Shown: one piece after another, positions 44,422 through 51,980 of the stretch | Numbering within the stretch: the first letter of the stretch is position 1 | Layout of the letters: each line of letters opens with the position of its first letter | Assembly (NCBI RefSeq): GCF_014648035.1 | Contig: NZ_BMQI01000002.1 | Coordinates: 1 to 64,000, forward strand | Source of the DNA: Shewanella algicola | GTDB taxonomy: Bacteria; Pseudomonadota; Gammaproteobacteria; Enterobacterales; Shewanellaceae | Reading direction: 5' to 3' | Length of the DNA stretch: 64,000 nucleotides | Notes under the pieces: model-generated | Told to the model about the DNA's origin: nothing | Database searches by the model: none | What the model saw: the letters and a program-made list of their open reading frames with translations, nothing else | Made by a program: the position numbers and the translations under genes

Positions 44422-44975
44422 GGTCAGTCCTTTCTTGTAGAGGAATTCTCATTCCAAAGTGTAATCTATCAATATAATCGATGTTCGATTATCTACTGTT
44501 ATATCGCTAATCTGTGACTTAATTGTCATCATTGTCACTCTATTCAATATATTCTGACACACGTTCGCGCTCAGTTATTACACTAACATGTTAATCCATC
44601 ACAGAGTGATAGGTGTCAGTGAATAGCACTAAATATGAAAAAGTATAGAAATAAAAAGTCACAATAGAAGGGATAAAACAACCTTTGAGCTCATTTTACC
44701 ATTAACGCTTTATTTATATCAAACTAACATTCAATAGTTATAGAAAATAAATCAAAAACTCAGCATGTTACAAACACATTAGCTGACAAAGTAAAGCATC
44801 ATAAAAATACATTAACTTTTAATATGTTGTGATTAAAACAACATTAAAAATAAAAATGACTAAATATCGCCCATATTTAAAACTGGGTAATGATTAACGT
44901 CAGTTTCACTCATTAAAGAGATTGATTATGATGTGGCATCATTTCAATATCTCATGCATTTCAAAAGGTATGCTC
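44422..44975. other. AT-rich divergent intergenic region
   Basis: About 550 bases with no credible gene between the rimB-like gene (leftward) and the DUF2461 gene (rightward). It holds the palindrome at 44474-44492, an inverted pair ATGTTGT / ACAACAT near 44824-44843, and long AT-rich tracts from 44600 to 44900 that suit H-NS-type binding or an UP element. Promoters for both flanking genes must be here. Confidence 0.45.
44474..44492. promoter_or_regulatory. Perfect palindrome upstream of the rimB-rimK operon
   Basis: ATAATCGA-TGT-TCGATTAT, an 8-bp perfect inverted repeat with a 3-base centre, 53 bases upstream of the rimB-like start. Its size and symmetry suit a dimeric repressor or activator site. 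The left arm plus centre (TAATCGATGTT) recurs at 5913-5923 in the other large divergent region of this window. The regulator is not known. Confidence 0.5.
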
Positions 44976-45647
44976 ATGTTTAGCCAACAAAGCTTTGATT
45001 TTTTAGCTCTTCTCACCGCTAATAATGACCGAGAATGGTTCAAGACCAATCAATCGCAATATGAAGACAACGTTCGTACCCCAGCACTGAAATTTATTGA
45101 AGCGATGCAAGGGCCGATTTTGACTTTGTCACCTCGATTTACTGCCATTCCCAAAAAAGTCGGTGGCAGTTTAATGCGCCCACAACGTGACAGCCGCTTT
45201 AGTAAAGATAAAACACCTTACAAAACCAATGTCGGCATTCAATTTAGGCACTTTCAAGCAAAAGATGTTCACGCGCCGGGCTTTTATGTGCATGTGGCTA
45301 ATGATGAATGTTTTATTGCTGCAGGTATTTGGCACCCTGAATCTCAAGCCTTAAATGCCATTAGACACTGCATTGATGAAAACCCAAACGGCTACAAAAA
45401 AGCCCTCGTAACATTAAAGCAAGCAGGTTTTGAATTAACGGGCGACAGTTTGATTAGACCGCCACGGGGATTTGACAGTCAGCACCCATTAATTGATGAA
45501 CTCAAACGCAAAGACTTTATTGCCATAAAACCCGTCACGATTGAACAAGTGTGCAGTGAAAACTTTATCGATTTGTGTACTAAAGAGTTTGAGCAAACAC
45601 GCTCATTAATGGCTTACTTGTGCTTTGCGTTGTCGCTAGACTTTTAA
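44976..45647 (+). CDS. DUF2461 family protein
   Basis: A conserved cytosolic protein of 223 residues. The start at 44976 is chosen because AAAAGG lies 7 bases upstream and the protein then begins in the family manner (MFSQQSFDFLALLTANNDREWF); an in-frame ATG at 44922 adds an unlikely leader. Family signs are LMRPQRDSRFSKDKTPYKTNVGIQF and FYVHVANDECFIAAGIW. No function is established for DUF2461. It stands alone, with no operon partner in the same orientation closer than 180 bases. Confidence 0.85.
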   Translation: MFSQQSFDFLALLTANNDREWFKTNQSQYEDNVRTPALKFIEAMQGPILTLSPRFTAIPKKVGGSLMRPQRDSRFSKDKTPYKTNVGIQFRHFQAKDVHAPGFYVHVANDECFIAAGIWHPESQALNAIRHCIDENPNGYKKALVTLKQAGFELTGDSLIRPPRGFDSQHPLIDELKRKDFIAIKPVTIEQVCSENFIDLCTKEFEQTRSLMAYLCFALSLDF

Positions 45648-45831
45648 CTCAGACAACATTGAACCTATAACAATGAACAGGCCTGAGTGCCGGTTCATTT
45701 TTATAGTTGTTTTAGCAACGCTAACTAACTCCGTTGGCTATGCTGTTTTCGCCTCAAGACATGGTAAACTAAGGCCATATTGCATTAAGTTGCACCTACA
45801 CCTTTGCTATTTTGCCACATCAGGTTATCTC

Positions 45832-47193
45832 ATGAGTCAAACACATTCTGCTAAACCCTTTCAGTCAGTATTTAATGACAGCGTTGTTATTGATGCCAGT
45901 ACACCCGCGCAAAAGCGTGCGCTGAGTTATGCCACCACCATCGAGATGTTGTTTAACCAGGTTATGAACAGCAAAATGCCTGCCGATAGAATCATCGGTC
46001 AGTATTTTCGTGAGCACAAAAAGCATGGTTCAAAAGACAGACGTGTTATCCGCGAGAGTTTATTTGGTTTGTTCCGTTGGTGGGGCTGGTTGAGTCAATT
46101 GCAGGGCGAGCAGCCACACGTAATCTGGTTTAGACAGTTAAGTGCTTGTGCTGCACTTGAGCAACATGCATGGCAAGATATCACTCAAGCATGGAACACC
46201 TTAGCCACATGGTCGACAACAGAAAAAAATCCAACAGGCTGCGACAGTATCAATGACAAACTCGCACTGTTTATGTCGTTATCTGGACTAACAAGTTGTC
46301 AAATCAGCGATTTATTACCTAGCTGGTTTTGGCAAACCTGCCCTGTTGAACCTGCAGATAAGTTAGCGGTAGTAGAAGCGATGACCAGTCGTCCTCCAAT
46401 CTGGGCGCGAGTACAGAGCATAAAAACCTCAGCGGCCATAACGCAACTGAATAAAGCCGGTGTAGACGCCATTGCCAGTCAATACTTTGCAGATGCCATA
46501 AGCCTGGGTCATAAAAGCATTAACCTCAATGAGATTGATACCTACAAGCATGGGCATATCGAGATCCAGGATTTAGCTTCACAAGTGATTGGCCAAATCT
46601 GTCAACCAGGAGCTGATCAAATATGGTGGGATGCATGCAGCGGCGCGGGTGGTAAAACCTTACAACTACGCTCGTTGATGTTACAACAAAATACCCAAAG
46701 CGCTGGCACGATTACCGCGTCTGACATACGCAATAAACCATTAGAAGAACTCAACAAACGAGCTAAACGCGCAGGCTTTAACAACATTAGCGTTGCCCCG
46801 TGGAAATCTGATGCCCTACCGGTTAATGCGGGTACATTTGATGGCGTATTAGTGGATGCGCCTTGTAGCTGCACAGGTACTTGGCGACGCAACCCAGATA
46901 TGCGCTGGTTAGATGATGCTAGCGCTGTGACCGATAAGCCAGCGCTACAACTTGATATTTTAACCCGCAGTGCTGCTGCAGTGAAATCGAATGGCCAATT
47001 AGTGTATGCAACGTGCTCATTGTCACCAAGCGAGAACGAGCACGTTGTTGAAGCATTTTTAGCGCAAACCAATGAGTTTGAATTACTGCCAATTACACAC
47101 CCATTTACTGGCGAATTGTGCAACATGATCACAATATGGCCTCAACTTGCAGACAGTGATGGTATGTTTGTCGCTAAAATGCGCCGTAAATAA
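45832..47193 (+). CDS. RsmB/NOP2/Sun-family RNA (cytosine-5) methyltransferase
   Basis: A SAM-dependent enzyme that methylates C5 of cytosine in RNA, probably rRNA. Start 45832 is chosen because it begins the conserved protein (MSQTHSAKPFQ) and has AGG about 7 bases upstream; an in-frame ATG at 45673 adds a poor leader. Motif I reads DACSGAGGKTLQL. The two catalytic cysteines lie in DAPCSCTGTWRRNPD (Cys345) and YATCSLSPSENE (Cys395), as in RsmB/RsmF. The N-terminal region has the helical fold found in RsmB. The target base cannot be assigned from sequence. Confidence 0.88.
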   Translation: MSQTHSAKPFQSVFNDSVVIDASTPAQKRALSYATTIEMLFNQVMNSKMPADRIIGQYFREHKKHGSKDRRVIRESLFGLFRWWGWLSQLQGEQPHVIWFRQLSACAALEQHAWQDITQAWNTLATWSTTEKNPTGCDSINDKLALFMSLSGLTSCQISDLLPSWFWQTCPVEPADKLAVVEAMTSRPPIWARVQSIKTSAAITQLNKAGVDAIASQYFADAISLGHKSINLNEIDTYKHGHIEIQDLASQVIGQICQPGADQIWWDACSGAGGKTLQLRSLMLQQNTQSAGTITASDIRNKPLEELNKRAKRAGFNNISVAPWKSDALPVNAGTFDGVLVDAPCSCTGTWRRNPDMRWLDDASAVTDKPALQLDILTRSAAAVKSNGQLVYATCSLSPSENEHVVEAFLAQTNEFELLPITHPFTGELCNMITIWPQLADSDGMFVAKMRRK

Positions 47194-47300
47194 CCTGAGC
47201 TCGATGTATGGACTCCACCAACCACATTAGAAGTTGGCCATTACGTGAAGATGACCGAGGCCGTCTTTTAACGGCCCGTTTGAGAGCATGATGATAAACA

Positions 47301-47332
47301 AAAAAACGCCATCAAATTTGATGGCGTTTTTT
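47301..47332. terminator. Bidirectional terminator between methyltransferase and DUF2802 genes
   Basis: A perfect 32-base palindrome centred on AAATTT (AAAAAACGCCATCAAA / TTTGATGGCGTTTTTT), with natural A- and T-tracts on either side. It separates the rightward methyltransferase gene from the leftward chemotaxis cluster. A smaller stem GGCCGT / ACGGCC lies at 47259-47276 just before it. Confidence 0.92.
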
Positions 47333-47433
47333 GTTTAAATCGTTGTTATGGGTATCACTTATAATTGTAAGCCCATGCAACCCAGTTAGCAGGGTAAAGA
47401 CTGTTTGATAGGCATTTATTATCCGAGCTTAAG

Positions 47434-47832
47434 TTACTTACGGTGCAATCGCAAAATCAGTTCGGCTTCTGCTTTAGGTAATTCGCATTCTTGCATTAGC
47501 TCTTCCACTCCAGCACCTAAACCCACCATTTTAACGGCACGAGAATACAGCTTAGCTTGTGGATCTTGTTGACTGGCTTCTTCAAGCATATCTGACTGTT
47601 GGGAGAGCTTCTTTTCCAACTCAACAACCCTGCGGCCAACCCCAATAGTACCGCTGCGCAGCTCATGCAACTCTCGCTTTACGGCCTCACGCTGACGATC
47701 GCTTTCTTTAACTAATACCGTTAACGCATCGACTTTAGTTTTCAGTTTTCGGGATTGTTTTTGTAAATAAAGCACGAAGCCAAGACAAGCGATAACGCAA
47801 ACTAAAGCAGCAATTAAAAATTCATCACCCAT
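47434..47832 (-). CDS. DUF2802 membrane-anchored protein at the end of the chemotaxis cluster
   Basis: A protein of 132 residues. Start 47832 is chosen for AAAGG 7 bases upstream (further in-frame starts lie at 47838 and 47865). One N-terminal membrane helix (FLIAALVCVIACLGFVLYL) leads into a basic, coiled-coil-like segment (KVDALTVLVKESDRQREAVKREL) and a C-terminal helical region (VEELMQECELPKAEAELILRLH) of the DUF2802 kind. It follows cheW in this cluster as in related Shewanella and Vibrio. Function is unknown; anchoring a chemotaxis or flagellar factor to the membrane is plausible. Confidence 0.75.
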   Translation of the reverse strand: MGDEFLIAALVCVIACLGFVLYLQKQSRKLKTKVDALTVLVKESDRQREAVKRELHELRSGTIGVGRRVVELEKKLSQQSDMLEEASQQDPQAKLYSRAVKMVGLGAGVEELMQECELPKAEAELILRLHRK

Positions 47833-47914
47833 TAACATACCTTTATTGCGTTCCCTGCTAAGCAACCCAAAGCCAACACGTTTATTGGGTTGGCTTTTTG
47901 AGACAAGGTTATGA

Positions 47915-48409
47915 TTAAAGTTGAGTTAATTCAACCCACTCTTCATCTGATAACAATTTATCTAGGTCAACTAAAATCAATAATTCGTTATCGCGGTTAC
48001 TCACACCTTGAATAAACTTGGCGCTTTCTTCGGTACCTACGTTAGGGGCGTTGTCGATTTCTGAACGACGTAAATAAACCACTTCTGCGACGCTATCAAC
48101 CAAAATACCAATCACTTGTTTTTCAGCTTCAATAATCACAATACGGGTTGAGTCATCAAGCTCTGCTGACTGTAAGCCAAAACGTGAACGGGTATCAATA
48201 ACCGTTACTACGTTACCGCGAAGGTTAATAATACCTAACACATAATGCGGTGCACCTGGCACAGGAGCAATTTCGGTATAACGCAATACTTCCTGAACTT
48301 GCATTACATTAATGCCGTAAGTTTCATTGTCTAACTTAAATGTTACCCACTGTAATACTGCATCGTCTTTACCTGCAGCAACCGCTGCTACACTTCTAGA
48401 ATCGCTCAT
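47915..48409 (-). CDS. cheW: CheW, chemotaxis adaptor
   Basis: A single CheW-type SH3-like domain of 164 residues linking receptors to CheA. The pattern is clear: LQWVTFKLDNETYGINVMQVQEVLRY, ITPVPG-like APVPGAPHYVLGIINLRGNVVTVIDTR, and VAEVVYLRRSEIDNAP. It lies 2 bases after parP, at the end of the leftward che transcript. It is the only stand-alone CheW in the window. Confidence 0.95.
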   Translation of the reverse strand: MSDSRSVAAVAAGKDDAVLQWVTFKLDNETYGINVMQVQEVLRYTEIAPVPGAPHYVLGIINLRGNVVTVIDTRSRFGLQSAELDDSTRIVIIEAEKQVIGILVDSVAEVVYLRRSEIDNAPNVGTEESAKFIQGVSNRDNELLILVDLDKLLSDEEWVELTQL

Positions 48410-48411
48410 AG

Positions 48412-49494
48412 TTAACCTCGGTCAATCGAATCCTGACAGCCTAAACCTGCATCAAGCATTTCGATTAATGCTTGAACATGCAAAATGCCACACATTTGTT
48501 GTTTTACTACCCCAGCAAGCCATGGACGCTTACCCGGTTTTTCACGCCAATTGACGTGAGATTTATCTATTTTAACGGCATTAACCAGTGATTCACACGT
48601 TAATCCCCAATCACTGTTTTCTAACATAACAAGATATTGATAATCTACTGTTTCTGCCAGTTCCGGTGTATATTTTTCAGGCATAACCCAAGCACAGGTA
48701 TCGACCACATTAATTTTACTGTCACGGTGTGTCTGCACACCTTTAAACCATGATGGACGACCAATAATGTGATTAATTCTGTCTATCTTGATGATGCCAC
48801 CTAAACTAACCAGTGGCACAGCTAAAGTTAACCCGGCAACATTAAAGAATAACACCTGAAACTCATCTTCTAATACTTCTTGTAGATTACGAGTAATACT
48901 TGGCGGTGTTGCCCCTGTTTGGGTTTGCGCCTGTTGTGCCGCTTTGTCTTCAGCAAGCTTATCATGCTTAATAATAGCTTCTTTTAATTCAGCTAGCTCA
49001 ATATTGTCAGTTTTTATATCGACTAACGGTTTGATTTCTTTATCCGTTAGTGGTTTATTTTGTAAGTTTGCCCTATCAGACGCTGCTTGCTCAAGGGTTT
49101 TGATCTCAGTTTGACTAATTGCCTGGCGCACACGTTCTGCACTGGCTTTTATTTGCTGCTTTATATCTAGATTTGGCGTTGCGGGCTTAGACACGGCAGA
49201 CAACAGTTTTTCAAGCGCAAGTTTATCGACAACAGCCGCTGGCTCGGCAAAGTCTCTGTTTTGAGATTGTTTGGTCACTGCTGTTTGCGTGCTAATGACC
49301 GTCGTCGATTTACGACTTTCATGCCGCGCCACTCCAACCGTTTTGCTCGCAGCGATAACGTCTACTGATTTAACCGTGGTAGTCAGTTTTTCTGATAAGG
49401 CTTCAGGATCGACTGTAGGCTCCGATTGTTGACTCGGTTCCTGTAATAACAAACTGAAATAATCAAAAACAGTTTCATCAACCGATTTTGACAT
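48412..49494 (-). CDS. parP: ParP, CheW-domain protein placing polar chemoreceptor arrays
   Basis: A protein of 360 residues with an acidic/lysine-rich disordered N-terminus (about 1-215) and a C-terminal CheW-like AIF domain (about 220-345; LFFNVAGLTLAVPLVSLGGIIKI, RPSWFKGVQ, INVVDTCAWVMP, GLTCESLVNAVKI). In Vibrio, ParP binds ParC, CheA and receptors and keeps arrays at the pole. Start 49494 begins MSKSVDETVFDYF and overlaps parC by 17 bases; an earlier in-frame start at 49524 is deeper in parC. Gene order parC-parP-cheW matches Vibrio. Confidence 0.88.
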   Translation of the reverse strand: MSKSVDETVFDYFSLLLQEPSQQSEPTVDPEALSEKLTTTVKSVDVIAASKTVGVARHESRKSTTVISTQTAVTKQSQNRDFAEPAAVVDKLALEKLLSAVSKPATPNLDIKQQIKASAERVRQAISQTEIKTLEQAASDRANLQNKPLTDKEIKPLVDIKTDNIELAELKEAIIKHDKLAEDKAAQQAQTQTGATPPSITRNLQEVLEDEFQVLFFNVAGLTLAVPLVSLGGIIKIDRINHIIGRPSWFKGVQTHRDSKINVVDTCAWVMPEKYTPELAETVDYQYLVMLENSDWGLTCESLVNAVKIDKSHVNWREKPGKRPWLAGVVKQQMCGILHVQALIEMLDAGLGCQDSIDRG

Positions 49495-50272
49495 GAGCAA
49501 ACTCCCGAGCGTATAAAAAATCAAGCAGGCGATTATAGGCTTTCACCCCACGACTTGTCGCGGAATAATGTGATGCGGGCAAATGCGCTAAGCTGGCGTC
49601 TCTAAATTTAGTGTCAACGGGGATCACATCATTAGGCCATAAGGTTTGGCCATATTTATCTTGTAAGAACTGCAAAGCGATGGGTGATGCTTTGGTGCGC
49701 TTGTCATACATGGTAGGTAAAACCGTGTAGCTGTAACGCGTTTTTTTAGACCGCCCCATGATTTCCATGGTTTTTACCATTCTTTCTAAGCCTTTAATCG
49801 CCAAAAACTCGGTTTGCACTGGAATAATAATATGTTGGCTTGCCGCTAACGCATTTACCATGAGTACACCAAGTACTGGAGGACAATCAATAATTGCGAC
49901 ATCGTACTTGTCTTCGACTAATGCCAATAGATTACGTAACACCAACCCCATGCCTTCTTGATGCCCCAATGAGCGATCTAACGTCGCTAAGGCCATATTG
50001 GCAGGAATGATATCTAAGCCTTCAATTTGAGTGGGTATGACATTTTGCAGTATTAATTCTTGGGTCAACGTTTGATGATTTAAAAACACGTCATAAAGCG
50101 AACCAGGCACTTCTTCAGAATCAATGCCTAGATAATAGCCCAAAGAGGCATGTGGATCGGTGTCAATCATCAACACCCGCTGACCACGCTTAACTAACGC
50201 TCCCGCGAGGCTAGCTACTGTGGTGGTTTTACCCACGCCACCTTTTTGATTTGCTACCGTCCATACTTTCAA
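49478..50272 (-). CDS. parC: ParC, ParA/MinD-type ATPase for chemotaxis array position
   Basis: A ParA-like ATPase of 264 residues. It has the deviant Walker A box QKGGVGKTTT (Lys10 and Lys15), MLIDTDPH-type switch (LMIDTDPHASLGYYL) and Walker B-like VAIIDCPP. In Vibrio, ParC forms a polar focus or gradient that recruits the chemotaxis proteins through ParP. It is preceded by an unknown membrane protein gene after a 37-base gap and overlaps parP. Annotations as Soj or a chromosome-partitioning protein would be misleading in this context. Confidence 0.9.
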   Translation of the reverse strand: MKVWTVANQKGGVGKTTTVASLAGALVKRGQRVLMIDTDPHASLGYYLGIDSEEVPGSLYDVFLNHQTLTQELILQNVIPTQIEGLDIIPANMALATLDRSLGHQEGMGLVLRNLLALVEDKYDVAIIDCPPVLGVLMVNALAASQHIIIPVQTEFLAIKGLERMVKTMEIMGRSKKTRYSYTVLPTMYDKRTKASPIALQFLQDKYGQTLWPNDVIPVDTKFRDASLAHLPASHYSATSRGVKAYNRLLDFLYAREFAHVKIG

Positions 50273-50309
50273 AAAAAGCCTCTCAACTTATCATTATGTG
50301 ATGGAATAT

Positions 50310-50774
50310 TTATTGTTGTTTCTGCTGTTTATCATCACGGGTTGTTACCCGTATTCCGCCATTAGGTAAGCTTATCACTTTAACCCCTTGCGCATTTTCT
50401 GACACTATAACTTCTTGAGTTTGAAATATCTGTGCGCTGTCGGACGATTGTGGCATGTGGTTATTTTGGGACTCGACGTCATGATGAGTACCTGGGCCAA
50501 TTAACACACTTTTTGCTTCATCTTGAGTACCGGTGTCAATAATGGCTTGGGTTTGTTCAGGATGTTGGCTTAGCCAATTAGCAATATTAGCCGCTTGCTC
50601 TTCAGGTACCATCAATAACACTTGTGATGATTTTAACTGCTCAATGTCTTGAGTCATTAATGCCATTTTTCGTCTGGCATCAACATATAAACTGGCCAAA
50701 ACGATGATAGTAATACAGCACAAAAATAATACTAGCATGAGTTTAGTCGAAAAAACGCGAGTGGGCTTAGCCAC
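50310..50774 (-). CDS. Single-pass membrane protein between cheB and parC, unknown
   Basis: Not recognised. The 154-residue protein has one N-terminal membrane helix (about 12-30; [20 protein letters not shown]), a short coiled segment ([16 protein letters not shown]), then a small domain ([22 protein letters not shown]) and a disordered basic end ([10 protein letters not shown]). Its start overlaps the cheB stop by 8 bases, so it is made with the chemotaxis proteins. The periplasmic or cytosolic side of its soluble part is unclear; the positive-inside rule (KPTR before the helix) favours an outward C-terminus. Confidence 0.65.
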   Translation of the reverse strand: MAKPTRVFSTKLMLVLFLCCITIIVLASLYVDARRKMALMTQDIEQLKSSQVLLMVPEEQAANIANWLSQHPEQTQAIIDTGTQDEAKSVLIGPGTHHDVESQNNHMPQSSDSAQIFQTQEVIVSENAQGVKVISLPNGGIRVTTRDDKQQKQQ

Positions 50775-51972
50775 GGCTAGTCTCTTTTAAGATGGCATCT
50801 GCCATACTATCAAGCGCGATTGAATGAGCTGCAAGACCTGCTGAAACAATTGCTTGCGGCATACCGTATACCACACAGCTTGCTTCATCTTGGGCCCAAA
50901 TGGTTGCCCCGACAGACTTAAGCATTCTGGCCCCTTCGCGGCCATCGGCGCCCATGCCAGTTAATACCACAGCCAACACATCACCGCCAAAGGCTTTTGA
51001 TGCAGACGCAAAGGTAATATCTACCGAAGGTTTATAGTTCATATCACTGGTGCCTGACACCACTTTTAAACGCCCCGTAGTTCCATTGCGTTCAATCATC
51101 AATTGCATCCCGCCAGGCGCAAGATAAGCGCAACCTGGACGCATAACATCACCCGTTTGAGCTTCTTTGACGTTAATTTTACACAGCGTATTTAATCGTG
51201 CAGCAAAAGCAGGTGTAAACGCGGCCGGCATATGTTGAATAAGCACAATGGGATGTGGGTAATTAGCCGGAAAAGCGGTCAACACTTTTTGCAGTGCCAC
51301 CGGGCCGCCTGTAGACGTTCCGATAAACAGCGCTTTATATTGTTTACCACTCGCACGAATATTAGTTGTAGACGCAACAGCAGGCACTGGGCGCTCTATT
51401 GCTGCGGGTGTTAAACCACGACGAGATGTTAACCCTGTGTGGGTAGACGCTGAGTCGGTGTTAAGTCTCGATGTTAATGGTCGATGGGCTGCACTTAGGT
51501 TTGAGTGAGCTAAACCGCTCGAGCGACGCGTTTCTATGGGCGTTGGCGAAGGTGCACTCACAGGACGATACATTCGTCTTCGTCCCAACGCTTTAATACG
51601 TTGTTGTAATTGGCTAATGGCTTCGTCTTTATTAGTGGCGATATCTTCAAAACGTTTTGGTAAAAAGTCGAGCGCCCCTGCTTCTAATGCATCAAGTGTC
51701 GCTTTTGCTCCGTCGTGGGTTAACGAAGAAAACATCAAAATAGGGGTTGGGTTACTTGCCATGATTTCACGGACGGCACTGATCCCGTCCATCACCGGCA
51801 TTTCAATATCCATAGTGATGACTTGTGGCTTTAATTTGGCTGCCATCTCAACGGCTTCTTTGCCATTTACAGCGACAGCAACGACCTCGAGATCAGGATC
51901 TTGATTAACAATCTCACTGACTCGACGTCGAAAAAAGCTAGAATCATCTACAACTAATACTTTTATGGCCAT
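50767..51972 (-). CDS. cheB: CheB, receptor methylesterase/deamidase
   Basis: A response-regulator methylesterase of 401 residues. The receiver domain (1-125) has the acidic pocket Asp9-Asp10 and phospho-acceptor Asp55 ([11 protein letters not shown]). A linker rich in Arg/Ser/Thr (130-205) leads to the esterase domain with its Ser ([11 protein letters not shown]), His ([11 protein letters not shown]) and Asp ([11 protein letters not shown]). It removes methyl groups from receptors in adaptation. The partner cheR is not in the window. Confidence 0.96.
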   Translation of the reverse strand: MAIKVLVVDDSSFFRRRVSEIVNQDPDLEVVAVAVNGKEAVEMAAKLKPQVITMDIEMPVMDGISAVREIMASNPTPILMFSSLTHDGAKATLDALEAGALDFLPKRFEDIATNKDEAISQLQQRIKALGRRRMYRPVSAPSPTPIETRRSSGLAHSNLSAAHRPLTSRLNTDSASTHTGLTSRRGLTPAAIERPVPAVASTTNIRASGKQYKALFIGTSTGGPVALQKVLTAFPANYPHPIVLIQHMPAAFTPAFAARLNTLCKINVKEAQTGDVMRPGCAYLAPGGMQLMIERNGTTGRLKVVSGTSDMNYKPSVDITFASASKAFGGDVLAVVLTGMGADGREGARMLKSVGATIWAQDEASCVVYGMPQAIVSAGLAAHSIALDSMADAILKETSRG

Positions 51973-51980
51973 TTAATTCC

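Noticed and set aside
49478..50272. Chromosome-partitioning ParA/Soj
   Set aside because: The locus has no parB or parS-like context and lies in the chemotaxis cluster beside a ParP-type gene, which fits ParC.
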